Source of the DNA: Geobacter sp. OR-1
GTDB lineage: Bacteria > Desulfobacterota > Desulfuromonadia > Geobacterales > DSM-12255
Assembly: GCF_000813145.1 (NCBI RefSeq)
Contig: NZ_BAZF01000008.1
Location: forward strand, 1 to 64,000
Direction of reading: 5' to 3'
DNA: 64,000 nt
Part shown: positions 52,811 through 60,752 of the stretch, in pieces
Layout: each line of letters begins with the position of its first letter
Position numbering within the stretch: position 1 is the first letter of the stretch
Translations under genes and position numbers: made by a program
Notes under the pieces: generated by a model
Seen by the model: only the letters and a program-made list of their open reading frames with translations
The model's database searches: none
Told to the model about the DNA's origin: nothing

Positions 52811-52877
52811 AGACAACGTGGCTGAGGCGCACCTGCGAAGCGTTTAGCGAAGCCCGTGTGCCGCCGAGTGGTTGGCA
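52811..52877 (-). repeat. attC-like site D
   Basis: Outer boxes AGACAAC and GTTGGCA enclose an inner stem GGCGCAC/GTGCCGCC with one extra base, the extrahelical-base pattern of attC sites. The macro-domain ORF ends inside it. Orientation matches sites A-C and E. Confidence 0.5.
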
Positions 52878-53305
52878 GTCCCAACGGTGATTACTGTAAA
52901 CCGGTCATCGAAAAGGTCAACAAGTAGTCGCTTAACGTCCGGCCAATCGAGCCCGCCGCCACCACATCCGGGTCGGGGGACGACAATACGAGCCCAACCC
53001 TGCAGATCGGCCAGGGCTTTCAGTTCCTCTGCCGAACGCCGAATCAGCCGCAGGTCAGGATTGGCCCACGGGCTTTCTTCCACCGGAAAGCTAACGAGGC
53101 CGTCTCCCAATAGATGAACATGGTTGCCTTCGGCTGTCAACAGCCCCCCAAGGCGTGCAGAAAGGTCGGGGAAACGCTCTCTGGCCTGGAGAGCGCACCC
53201 GCGGCCCAACACTGCTTCGCCCTTGCGATTGATGTGGCCGTTGGTTGTGATACAGATGATTGCTTTCCCGAAAAAGTTCCAGATATCGCCGGTAATCTCC
53301 TGAAT
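52844..53305 (-). CDS. macro-domain-like (ADP-ribose-binding) protein with ATT start
   Basis: This is a protein of about 153 residues. From residue 17 it reads IICITTNGHINRKGEAVLGRGCALQAR, then GNHVHLLGDGLVSFP and a late RIVVPRPGCGGGGLDW. This is typical of a group of small macro-domain-like proteins. The frame is open from 53305, where ATT follows AAGGAGG with a 5-nt gap, and the homologous N-terminus fits only from there. GTG 53212 would remove the first strand. ATT starts are very rare (infC, pcnB), so a point mutation of an ATG is also possible. The last residues are encoded by the attC-like site. Could recognise or remove ADP-ribose. Confidence 0.6.
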   Translation of the reverse strand: MQEITGDIWNFFGKAIICITTNGHINRKGEAVLGRGCALQARERFPDLSARLGGLLTAEGNHVHLLGDGLVSFPVEESPWANPDLRLIRRSAEELKALADLQGWARIVVPRPGCGGGGLDWPDVKRLLVDLFDDRFTVITVGTANHSAAHGLR

Positions 53306-53342
53306 GGTTTCCTCCTTGCTGCATCCCTCTATGCCCTGGACG

Positions 53343-53445
53343 GCTCAACTTGCCAGTAACTTATTTCTTCTCATTCTTTCGTTGTACAACGAGGACGGCC
53401 ATGACCGGCGGCGTTAGCTGTCCGTGTCTATGGACGTGGTTAGGC
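53343..53445 (-). repeat. attC-like site C
   Basis: On the minus strand GCCTAAC (RYYYAAC) opens the site and GTTGAGC (GTTRRRY) closes it, both canonical core boxes. A GTCC/GGAC hairpin (about 53420-53435) and a CGTTGTACAACG palindrome lie inside. It has a second AGCTAAC box, so it may be a hybrid of two sites. Confidence 0.45.
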
Positions 53446-53467
53446 GTCTTGCGGACGCCCCAGACGC

Positions 53468-54274
53468 TCACTGAGGCCATTGTACTCGGTCCACGCCACC
53501 GTACTTGAGCCAAAGACTGCGCATAGCATCGTGATGCTCGACGGTGGCGGCTGGCGAAATCCGAATTCCGAATGAACCGAAGATGTCGTCGATTGAGACA
53601 CTGAGGGCGCCGCAGTGGCGAGCCCTAAAAGCAAATCTGACCTCATTTTCATTTCTGAACATGTGGTGCTTGTTGAATGGAAGAAGGGAAAGGGTTTCAT
53701 AGTTGACGCTTCCGCAATGAAGCAAACTGTCAACATCAAGCTGCTTAACGGAATTGGCAAGACTGTCCTTTAGAACTCCGTAGCGTACGGTAATTCCGAC
53801 GCCCTGCGGACCACCCGCATAACAGTCCCACATAAGATGATCATCGAAATGGTTATCCAGCTGAGTCCAACAAGATATGTTCCATTCTTCAGCCTTCCTT
53901 CTTACCAAGCTGCTCCAATCGTCCGCAGACATATTGAGATCATAGAGGATGCGCAGTACCGCCGTTTCATAATCCTCCGGAACACGACACTCCCAATGGT
54001 CGGAAAACTGCGTTGCCGTCGGAAAGCTAATCGAACGCGTATGAAGGAACTGAATGAACTTCGACGGAGACAGATACCTGCATATCAGCTGAGTATGGTC
54101 TGGTTCCTGCGGCACGGTGCCTGTCCTTAGGAATGCTATGTCATAGATGCATTCAAGAGCCTCATTGATGCCGCACTTGTTATCTGTCAGTACCTTGCGC
54201 ACTTCTCGCTGAAAATCCGAGGTATCGATGTGCGCGTTCCTGGTATTTACAACATAGTGGTCGTCTTCGATCAT
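53468..54274 (-). CDS. DUF2971-like protein
   Basis: This is a 268-residue soluble protein. The segment ISCWTQLDNHFDDHLMWDCYAGGPQGVGI around residues 130-160 matches the conserved core of DUF2971, a family found scattered in mobile regions and sometimes near defence genes, with no known activity. It contains a later NENEVRFAF segment. GAGG precedes ATG 54274. It sits alone between two attC-like sites, as a cassette gene would. No other domain is visible. Confidence 0.65.
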   Translation of the reverse strand: MIEDDHYVVNTRNAHIDTSDFQREVRKVLTDNKCGINEALECIYDIAFLRTGTVPQEPDHTQLICRYLSPSKFIQFLHTRSISFPTATQFSDHWECRVPEDYETAVLRILYDLNMSADDWSSLVRRKAEEWNISCWTQLDNHFDDHLMWDCYAGGPQGVGITVRYGVLKDSLANSVKQLDVDSLLHCGSVNYETLSLLPFNKHHMFRNENEVRFAFRARHCGALSVSIDDIFGSFGIRISPAATVEHHDAMRSLWLKYGGVDRVQWPQ

Positions 54275-54296
54275 ATCAGTATGACCTCATTTTATT

Positions 54297-54368
54297 GCCT
54301 AACGGTTCGGGGGCGCACCAGCGGCGCATAGTTTATCGCGCCGACTGTGTGCCGCCTCCTGGTTGGCT
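54297..54368 (-). repeat. attC-like site B
   Basis: Minus-strand boxes AGCCAAC and GTTAGGC (canonical GTTRRRY) enclose two inner stems, GGAGGCGGCAC against GTGCGCCCCC and AGTCGGCGC against GCGCCGCT. Each stem has one unpaired base. The loop is about 10 nt. It ends four bp after the stop of the preceding cassette gene. The clearest site of the set. Confidence 0.6.
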
Positions 54369-54372
54369 GTCC

Positions 54373-55170
54373 CTACAAGTATATTTCAGGCTCTTTCCGA
54401 ACACTGAAGTTTGCATACAACCACTCGGCAGCCTGCTTAATACGAGGATCATCCAATAATTTTGCATAGCTTGGGCATGCTTTGACGCAAGCACAGCACC
54501 TTATGCACAAATCCTTTGCCGTATTCATGGGATTTTCTTTGTCTATTGCCACCGTAGGGCAGACGGGGACACATTTCCTGCACCTTAAACAAAGAGCTTC
54601 ATTCACAGATGGCACTACGCCTGAAAGCATCTGAATTTCTTTGTAGGGGAAATTTCCAGGTACTTGAAGAAGTTCGTTTGTATTGCTGATTTCGGTCATA
54701 AATTTTTTGCGAATTTCTTTTCCGAATTTATGGGCTGTTGCCATGTCGTCAGCATCAGGCCGACTCTTTGCAATTGGCAAGTCAGAAGTTGAATAGGAAT
54801 GCTCTCCAATAAATGCTCCAGCCGCAATGGGCTTGAAGCCAATCTCAATGGCAACATTCCGCAATTCGATAAGTGCGTCTTCGTATGCTCGATTACCGTA
54901 AACTACAACAATGACAGCCGGTCTTCCGTTTCCTTTAATTTGTTTAAACCTAGAGAGCATGACAGAAGGTAGCCTCCCGGCATAAACTGGGGCACCGATG
55001 ATTGCCAAATCTTGAGTGAATCCTTGGCTCGGATGGGCAATTGTATCAGGTAGTGTCAGATCAAAATATTGCTTTGTTGTTACTTGCAGTCCTTGTGCGA
55101 TACCTTCGATTATCTTCTTGGTAGTTTGCGTCGGAGAAAAGAGAATTAGCCCTGTTGAATCGATAATCAT
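54373..55170 (-). CDS. EFR1-type flavodoxin/ferredoxin fusion protein
   Basis: This is a protein of about 265 residues. Residues 1-150 are flavodoxin-like (IDSTGLILFSPTQTTKKI FMN phosphate loop, then IIGAPVYAGRLPSVML). Residues about 185-240 carry two [4Fe-4S] motifs, CLRCRKCVPVCP and CIRCCACVKACP. This domain order defines the EFR1 family of redox proteins from anaerobes. ATG 55170 has GGTGAGGG upstream. It is AT-rich compared with the flanking chromosome and sits between two attC-like sites, an unusual cassette cargo. Confidence 0.8.
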   Translation of the reverse strand: MIIDSTGLILFSPTQTTKKIIEGIAQGLQVTTKQYFDLTLPDTIAHPSQGFTQDLAIIGAPVYAGRLPSVMLSRFKQIKGNGRPAVIVVVYGNRAYEDALIELRNVAIEIGFKPIAAGAFIGEHSYSTSDLPIAKSRPDADDMATAHKFGKEIRKKFMTEISNTNELLQVPGNFPYKEIQMLSGVVPSVNEALCLRCRKCVPVCPTVAIDKENPMNTAKDLCIRCCACVKACPSYAKLLDDPRIKQAAEWLYANFSVRKEPEIYL

Positions 55171-55210
55171 TTTTACCCTCACCATTTCAGTTATTACTTT
55201 TTTCATTTCC

Positions 55211-55274
55211 AGCCAACAGTGTCGGCCTTGACCTGCCTGGTTTTTCGGGCAGGTCCAAGGACGTGGTTGGAGGC
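55211..55274 (-). repeat. attC-like site A
   Basis: Minus-strand ends AGCCTCCAAC and GTTGGCT pair imperfectly. The inner stem CCTTGGACCTGCC/GGCAGGTCAAGG is perfect except for one extra G, with a 10-nt loop. It starts three bp after the stop codon of the cassette gene at 55277. Confidence 0.55.
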
Positions 55275-55276
55275 TC

Positions 55277-55729
55277 TCAGTTTTCAGTATAGAACTTGCT
55301 CGTACTCTGAGTCTTCTTCCCCCTGAATAGCGTTACTGCGACGTCTTCAAGGATCTGTTCATTCTTCCAGTAGAAAAACTCGATCCAGTATGTTCTCTTA
55401 CCTCCGGGGTCTGATGCATCTGCTCTGAATTCACAGACCAATCCGTTGTCGCAAGGCCAGCACGACGGCTTTTGCGTATCTTTGCTTCTACTTGGGCTTT
55501 TTTTTAAATCAAATGTTGAAATCGCCTTTTCTACCTCTTGCCACGGTTGACCGATACGCACCACTGTCAAAACCTTCGCTCTTATCTTCCATAGGTCGAT
55601 AGGTGAGTTTGTTGGGAGTTTGAGATGCTGCCGTATTTGGTCTTCTGGGCTCGCCTGTTTCTCTGCACTAGAGATCGTGGGGAAAGCACCCAACAAAGCA
55701 AAAACAAGTAAGGTTTTAATCGTCTTCAA
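55277..55729 (-). CDS. small secreted protein, unknown function
   Basis: This is a protein of about 150 residues. The TTG start at 55729 follows GGAGGAGAG, and the N-terminus reads MKTIKTLLVFALLGAFPTISSA, a clear signal peptide. The mature part has a WPCDNGLVCEF segment with a possible disulfide (two Cys, plus one upstream) and a YWIEFFYWKNEQI strand-like region. I do not recognise a family. It is the first gene of the cassette-like array. Confidence 0.6.
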   Translation of the reverse strand: MKTIKTLLVFALLGAFPTISSAEKQASPEDQIRQHLKLPTNSPIDLWKIRAKVLTVVRIGQPWQEVEKAISTFDLKKSPSRSKDTQKPSCWPCDNGLVCEFRADASDPGGKRTYWIEFFYWKNEQILEDVAVTLFRGKKTQSTSKFYTEN

Positions 55730-55736
55730 TTCTCTC

Positions 55737-55834
55737 CTCCAACGTCTCAAGGCACCAGCGGCGGAGCTTTTACTCTCTCCCAACGACAAAAGCCGCCCCA
55801 CCGGCGGCTACCGGTGATGCGGCTTCAGTTGTCA
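55737..55834 (-). repeat. attC-like site E (composite)
   Basis: The right part (55779-55834) folds as CAAC-GACAA-AAGCCGC...GCGGCTT...GTTGTC with an inner ACCGG/CCGGT stem. The left part (55737-55778) adds a GTTGGAG end. It may be one long site or two merged ones. It lies upstream of the first cassette gene. Confidence 0.4.
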
Positions 55835-55960
55835 TGCGCGTTGCATGGCCATAATTGGCTCCATAACATAAAAGTCCGCTAACCATAAGATTCCGGACGA
55901 AAACTGTCAACTGCAAAGCTTGAACAGGTCGTAACCCTTCCAGCGGGTTGCGAATGCCGG

Positions 55961-56842
55961 TCACACCTTCAGGATCTTGATCCGGTCCAGCCGCATCTCG
56001 CCCAGGCCGCGCTGGAAGGCGGCGACCGTTACCGGGATCTCTTCCGGCTTCATGCCGAACAGGGTGGTGGCATAGGCGTCCGCTGCCACGATATCGGTTG
56101 ACGCGATAACCGTGTTCATCACCTTCACATCCTTCAGGTTGCCACCCTGCGGGCCGTGAGCAGTCAGGATCCGCGTGGCGTCGATCACCGTGAGATGAAC
56201 CTTCAGGGCGGCATTGATGTCGGCCAGGGCGATGTCGATGTTCTTGTGGATATTGCCGCGGTTACCACCCATGATCCCCATGGCGTTCTTGAGCCCGAGC
56301 GTCAGCTTCGACAGGCCGTGGTGCTTTGCCACCGGCACGTTGATGTACACGTCCGCCGACAGCGCCTCGCCGTACAGATCCCACTCCTTCAGAGCCTTGC
56401 CGTTCAGGGCGACCTTCTTGTACCGCTCATCTTCCAGGTGCTTGACCTCCACATTCTTCATCCCCTTCAGGGCCGGTTCGATGCCGCTGTTGACATAACA
56501 GCGCCGCTCGTCGTTGCAGGTCCGGTCAAAGACCTTCACCTTTTTCGCGCCCGCGGCCAGCGCCTCCTCGACCAGGGCCTTCACGACCTGGGGATGGGTG
56601 TTGGCCCCCTGCTCCGTGTTCCGGTCCCACCCCATGTTCGGTTTGATCACCACCACATTGCCCGGCTTGACGAACCGTTTCATACCGCCCAGGGCATTGA
56701 TTGCATTCCGGGTGGTCTTCGCGTAGTTCTTCCCTTCGGCAACCGCCACCTGCGGCCCCGGAGCCGCCAGCAGCTCCTGCGGCGCCAGCTGCAGCGCCAG
56801 TGTCGCCATCCCGGCGGATTTGAGAAAATCCCGTCTGTCCAT
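55961..56842 (-). CDS. Tat-exported DUF362 protein
   Basis: This is a 293-residue protein. The N-terminus MDRRDFLKSAGMATLALQLAP carries a twin-arginine signal, so it should be exported folded, possibly with a cofactor. The remainder is a DUF362 domain (VVIKPNMGWDRN, GAKKVKVFDRTCND, NVPVAKHHGLSKLTLGLKNAMGIMGGNRG). Some DUF362 proteins carry iron-sulfur motifs, but none is obvious here. Function is unknown. It is 38 bp after the Smr gene. Confidence 0.82.
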   Translation of the reverse strand: MDRRDFLKSAGMATLALQLAPQELLAAPGPQVAVAEGKNYAKTTRNAINALGGMKRFVKPGNVVVIKPNMGWDRNTEQGANTHPQVVKALVEEALAAGAKKVKVFDRTCNDERRCYVNSGIEPALKGMKNVEVKHLEDERYKKVALNGKALKEWDLYGEALSADVYINVPVAKHHGLSKLTLGLKNAMGIMGGNRGNIHKNIDIALADINAALKVHLTVIDATRILTAHGPQGGNLKDVKVMNTVIASTDIVAADAYATTLFGMKPEEIPVTVAAFQRGLGEMRLDRIKILKV

Positions 56843-56881
56843 GCGCTCCCCCTTTTGAGGATTCAGTTAAATATTGGTTAT

Positions 56882-57580
56882 CTAGCCACTGCTGCCGGGC
56901 TTGAGAAACACCACATAGGCGCCGTCTCCCCCCATGCTCTCCGGGGCAGGAACGAACTCGGTCACCCATTCCCTGCCGGTGTTGCCGAGCCACTCGGCCA
57001 CAGCCCCCTGCAGTACCGGTTCGCCGGGCGAATGCACCCCTTTGCCGGCGATCACCAACACCGCCTGCTGGCCGCGCCTGCAGGCCGCCGGGATGAACGA
57101 GGTCAGGGCGTCGAGCGCCTCGTCTCTGGTCAGGCCGTGCAGATCGATCTCCAGGTTCAGGCGGATCGTGCCCCGGCGCAACTGCCGCATCCGGCTGATC
57201 CGGCGCGGCGTGCTCGGGATATCCTCTTCCGGTACGGCATCGGTAAAGCTGACATCGAGCTTCAGCGCCTTGAGGGCGTCCAGAAAGACCCTGCTCTCAT
57301 CCGGCTCGACAGTAGGCTCCGGCTTTGCCGGCCGAATCTCGGGCCGCTTCCCCTGCCGAGATGCTGAGCGGGTGTGAATCCTGGCTACGCCCGCCATCTC
57401 GGTCAAAAAGAGCAGATCGTCTTCGGCCTGGCTAGCGGACTCCGGTTTTGTTACCGGCGTGACGACCGGCTTGGCCGGCGCGGGCGCTTTATCAACCGCC
57501 AGCCCCTTGATGGCCGTGAACGGCCGGACCGCGAACTTCTTGCTGCCGCTGTTTCCTTTGTTCTTCAGTTCCTTGGCCAT
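56882..57580 (-). CDS. Smr domain protein
   Basis: This is a 232-residue protein. The N-terminal 140 residues are charged and proline/alanine-rich, probably disordered. Residues about 140-228 form a Smr domain with LEIDLHGLTRDEALDAL (the LDLHG-type motif) and VIAGKGVHSPGEPVLQGAV. Stand-alone Smr proteins of this type show endonuclease activity toward DNA or RNA, and recent work ties some to collided ribosomes. It is just downstream of the OmpA-family lipoprotein gene, with a gap of 11 bp. Confidence 0.88.
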   Translation of the reverse strand: MAKELKNKGNSGSKKFAVRPFTAIKGLAVDKAPAPAKPVVTPVTKPESASQAEDDLLFLTEMAGVARIHTRSASRQGKRPEIRPAKPEPTVEPDESRVFLDALKALKLDVSFTDAVPEEDIPSTPRRISRMRQLRRGTIRLNLEIDLHGLTRDEALDALTSFIPAACRRGQQAVLVIAGKGVHSPGEPVLQGAVAEWLGNTGREWVTEFVPAPESMGGDGAYVVFLKPGSSG

Positions 57581-57591
57581 TGGTCGCCCCC

Positions 57592-58488
57592 TTACTGGGG
57601 AGCAGACGGCAACGACGAAGGTTCATCCCGGTTTACGAGGATTATCTCGATGCGGCGGTTGCTGGCCTGCCCTTCTCTGGTGTTGTTGTCCGCATCCGGC
57701 TTGGGGCGGTATTCGCCGTAGGCAACGGCAGACAGGATCTTCGGATCGACCCCCTGCTCCTGCAGGTAACGCGTCACGTTGATCGCCCGGGCCGCGGAGA
57801 GTTCCCAGTTGGTGGGGTAGGTCTTGGCAAGGTTGCCGGTGATCGGGTTGTTGTCCGTGTGCCCTTCAATCCGGATATATTTGTCCTGCAGGCTCTTGAA
57901 GGTATCGACCATCTTGTTGAGCACCTCGATCCCTTCGGGCTTGACCTCTGCCTTCCCCAGGTCGAAGAGTACCGCGGCCTTCATATCTACCGTCAGCTTG
58001 CCGCGCAGCTCCCTGATGGTCAGATCCCCCTTTGCGATCTGCTCCTTCATCTTGTCGGTCATCTCCTCCAGGGTCTTGCTGACCTTCTTGACCTCCTCCT
58101 CCTTGACCTTCTGCAGATTTGCCACCTCCTGCTTCAAGCGGCCGTTTTCCGCCTCCAGGTCGGCGATTTTCTGGCGCAGTTCGGTTATGCTCTTGGAAAG
58201 GGTATCGGACTTGGCCTTGAGGAGATCGTTCAACTCCTTGTTGTCAATAGTCAGTTTCGCCTTGTCCTTTTCCAGGCCGGCGACATTCCCCTTCAGTTTC
58301 GCCACTTCACTCTTCAGGGAGTCGTTCTCCTTGTTGAGCGCGCCATATTTTTGTTTCAAGTCGGCCAGGTCGCTTCCCAGCTGGGTGGCTTCCTGCTCCT
58401 TCAACTGGTACTTGCCGCTTGAGACGCAACCGCTCACGGCAAAGGTACAGGCAACTGCGAGAAACAGGAACATTCTGCAATTCTTCAT
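57592..58488 (-). CDS. OmpA-family lipoprotein with long coiled coil
   Basis: This is a 298-residue protein. The signal peptide with lipobox (VSGC, Cys21) anchors it to the outer membrane. Residues about 28-175 are a continuous coiled coil. Residues about 180-285 form an OmpA C-terminal domain that binds peptidoglycan (VLFDLGKAEVKPEG, IRIEGHTDN, ELSAARAINVTRYL). The coil could span the periplasm. It is downstream of a DUF401 permease gene by 10 bp. Confidence 0.9.
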   Translation of the reverse strand: MKNCRMFLFLAVACTFAVSGCVSSGKYQLKEQEATQLGSDLADLKQKYGALNKENDSLKSEVAKLKGNVAGLEKDKAKLTIDNKELNDLLKAKSDTLSKSITELRQKIADLEAENGRLKQEVANLQKVKEEEVKKVSKTLEEMTDKMKEQIAKGDLTIRELRGKLTVDMKAAVLFDLGKAEVKPEGIEVLNKMVDTFKSLQDKYIRIEGHTDNNPITGNLAKTYPTNWELSAARAINVTRYLQEQGVDPKILSAVAYGEYRPKPDADNNTREGQASNRRIEIILVNRDEPSSLPSAPQ

Positions 58489-58498
58489 GGTGTCCTCC

Positions 58499-59713
58499 TT
58501 ATGGGAAAAAATAGTATGGGGTGAGGCCGGCGGCCAGAACCAGGGCCGACGGCAGTAACAGGCGGCGATATACCTTACCGAAATCGGCGTTGAAGTACTC
58601 GCCGGAGAGTACCAGGCAGAGATGCAGCGGCGAAAGCATGACGCCGCAAAAACCGCTGCCGAAGGCGATGGCTGTCAACGCCGGTATGGCCGGGCCTTTG
58701 GCAGCCAGGAGCGGCAGGAGAAACGGGAATGTGATCCCCACAAAGCCGACCGTGAGGCCGGTCATGACCCCGGCAAGAAACGGGATGAACATGATCAGGG
58801 AGAGCAACGGCAGCCCGCTGGCCGCAAGGAATCCGGATACGCCCATGAGTGCGCCGGTGGCCTCCAGGATCTCCCGGAACAGCAGCACTCCGGCCACCAG
58901 CAGGATGACCTTGGCCGAAACGCTTTCCCTGATGGTCTCCCGGATCTTTCCGGCTGTATAGCGATGCCAGAGAAGCAGGCTGAGCACTGCAGCCGACATG
59001 GCAAGAAGCGGGTTGACCCCGACGATCACAACCAGCCCCATAGCCAGCATTATCGGGGAAACCGCCTTCAAGAATTCGATTAGCGCCGTAACCCGGCCAT
59101 TGGTCCTTTCCGTCCCCCTGATTCTCTTTATGCCGTGAAAGCAGAACGGAATCCCCAAAACAGTGACCGCCGCGGCAAAGACGAGGTTCGCGCGGGCAAG
59201 ATCCCGGAAAGAAAAGCCAGTCATGCCCGAGACCAGGATTATCCCGGGATAGAGGGGTGAGACATACTCCCAGATATGCCGGTACCAGTAGTTTATAAAG
59301 GCCTTCTGCTCTGGCCGGAGTTCCGCACCTGCTGCAGCCTGTTCGACCAGCGGAGCGGAGAAGAGCGCCCCGCCGATTGAGGGGAGCAGCCCGATGGTCG
59401 CCGGCATTGCGGCCATGACGAACCGGCGGTCAGGAAACAGCCCCGAGACGTTCTCAACCATGCTGGCCATGGCGCCGCTCTTTCTCATGATGTTTTCCAT
59501 GATCACAGTGCATAAAAGCATCCCGGTCATCTCGACGGCGTTCGGCGAGAGAACGGCGCGATAAAGGCAACCCAGGAAGACGGGAATCGGGGTGAGATAC
59601 AACAGCGCCAGCAATGTTGAAGCGATCCCCATGACGGTGCCGATAAAGATCCTTTTCCGGAGCAGAATCAGGACCAGTACCAGCACTGACGCGGTTTTCA
59701 GCAGATCGGCCAT
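58499..59713 (-). CDS. DUF401 family membrane permease
   Basis: This is a 404-residue polytopic protein with about ten hydrophobic segments. The SVFSGLLPSIGGALFSAP-type loop in the first half (seen as ATIGLLPSIGGALFSAP) and GVMTGLTVGFVGITFP in the second half are inverted-repeat hairpin loops of the ion-transporter type. DUF401 (COG1906) proteins are related to Na+/H+ antiporter-like and citrate transporters, with no assigned substrate. It is first in a run with OmpA-like and Smr genes. Confidence 0.8.
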   Translation of the reverse strand: MADLLKTASVLVLVLILLRKRIFIGTVMGIASTLLALLYLTPIPVFLGCLYRAVLSPNAVEMTGMLLCTVIMENIMRKSGAMASMVENVSGLFPDRRFVMAAMPATIGLLPSIGGALFSAPLVEQAAAGAELRPEQKAFINYWYRHIWEYVSPLYPGIILVSGMTGFSFRDLARANLVFAAAVTVLGIPFCFHGIKRIRGTERTNGRVTALIEFLKAVSPIMLAMGLVVIVGVNPLLAMSAAVLSLLLWHRYTAGKIRETIRESVSAKVILLVAGVLLFREILEATGALMGVSGFLAASGLPLLSLIMFIPFLAGVMTGLTVGFVGITFPFLLPLLAAKGPAIPALTAIAFGSGFCGVMLSPLHLCLVLSGEYFNADFGKVYRRLLLPSALVLAAGLTPYYFFP

Positions 59714-59954
59714 GCGGGCATCCGTTTGTTAAATTTTAACAGGCAGCGGCTTAATGTCAAAACGAGGGGGGTGCGATAGGCCGGCCGGCCTGCGGATGTT
59801 TCCGGCAAGACGCGAACAGCGGAAGGTGATGACTTGAAAACCAATAAGAAGACGGAATCGCTAAGAAAATTCAGGGGATTGAAGGGTTTTCTCCAAAAAT
59901 CCCCGCCGGATATGCGATGCAGCGGAGCGGCCCCAGCAGCAGGCCTGCCCGAAG

Positions 59955-60683
59955 TCATTTCCTGATGATCCTGCGCTTGGCGCCGCCCATGGCCGCCATC
60001 TGGTGTTTCTGCAGGGCGCCGACACTCTCAAGATGGAATTGGAACCACATGTCGCCGAACTGGCGCATCTTCATCTTCTTCCCTTCTTCCAGCAGTCCCA
60101 GGTTCCCCTTCATGGCCTCGTTGCCCGGGAGCTTTTTCAACCCCTTTTCCAGGGTTTCCTTAGCCCCGGAATTGTCGTTGATCTCGCTGAGGCAGTATGC
60201 ATACAGGCACCACAACAGGGGCTCTTTCGGCGTTGCCTGCACGGCCTTGTCGAAAGTGGCGCGCATCTTGTCGTTCTTGTTCCTCTTCATGTAGGTAATG
60301 GCAAGCATCCCCATGGCAACCCAGTTCTTGAAAAAGGCCTTTTCCAGGTAGGGGAAGGCATTGGAGAAGTCGCGGCGCATATAATAGACACTGCCGATCT
60401 GGGCGTTAATCTGGCCATCCAGCCATATCTGCCACTTGGCGTATTTGAACCCTTCCCTGAGCTCACGGATCGCCTTTTCGACCCGCTGCCCCTGCAGATC
60501 CTTGGTCGCCGTGTCCATGATTTCGGTAACCTTTTTCATGATAAAGCGCGACAGGAAATAGAATATGGCAGCAAAGATCAGGAGAGCGCTAAACAGGGCG
60601 ATGAGCCAGTGGAGACCAGCGGCGAATTTGAGCAGAACAAAGACCAGAAGCGCAGAAACAGCGGAGATGATGATAGTGTACAT
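59955..60683 (-). CDS. membrane protein with TPR-like domain
   Basis: This is a 242-residue protein. Two adjacent hydrophobic segments (about 3-23 and 28-48) form an N-terminal hairpin. The rest (about 60-215) is made of helical repeats that resemble tetratricopeptide units (RVEKAIRELREGFKYAK, NAFPYLEKAFFKNWVAMGMLA, AKETLEKGLKKLP). It ends with a basic tail. Function is unknown, but it could scaffold envelope proteins. It is 69 bp after mltD on the same strand. Confidence 0.65.
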   Translation of the reverse strand: MYTIIISAVSALLVFVLLKFAAGLHWLIALFSALLIFAAIFYFLSRFIMKKVTEIMDTATKDLQGQRVEKAIRELREGFKYAKWQIWLDGQINAQIGSVYYMRRDFSNAFPYLEKAFFKNWVAMGMLAITYMKRNKNDKMRATFDKAVQATPKEPLLWCLYAYCLSEINDNSGAKETLEKGLKKLPGNEAMKGNLGLLEEGKKMKMRQFGDMWFQFHLESVGALQKHQMAAMGGAKRRIIRK

Positions 60684-60752
60684 CGAAAGACCCTTTCAGA
60701 TTCTTGAATAAATTATGTCAGACAGTGATACGGCCGGTTGCGGCAATGTACC

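Larger units (their letters stand above)
52811..55834 (-). mobile_element. putative integron-type gene-cassette array without visible integrase
   Basis: Four unrelated minus-strand ORFs (at 52844, 53468, 54373 and 55277) are each followed by a 64-103 bp imperfect palindrome with CAAC/GTTG-type ends; at least three have single-base bulges in the inner stem. A fifth palindrome lies upstream of the first ORF. ORF starts lie about 8-41 bp after each site end. Composition differs between cassettes. This is the anatomy of an attC cluster lacking an integrase (CALIN). No tyrosine integrase, attI or promoter Pc is seen in the window. Confidence 0.55.

Noticed and set aside
53091-53348. 85-codon minus-strand frame overlapping the 5' part of the macro-domain-like gene
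   Set aside because: The sequence is basic and repetitive with no protein-like pattern, whereas the other frame in the same DNA carries a conserved N-terminus.
55770-55964. 64-codon minus-strand frame overlapping the DUF362 stop and attC-like site E
   Set aside because: No ribosome-binding site, and most of its 3' half is palindromic repeat sequence. Better explained as chance translation of the recombination-site-like element.
59698-59958. 86-codon minus-strand frame between the DUF401 and TPR-like genes
   Set aside because: Low-complexity start, no ribosome-binding site, overlaps both neighbours, and no recognisable protein pattern. The 241-bp gap appears non-coding.
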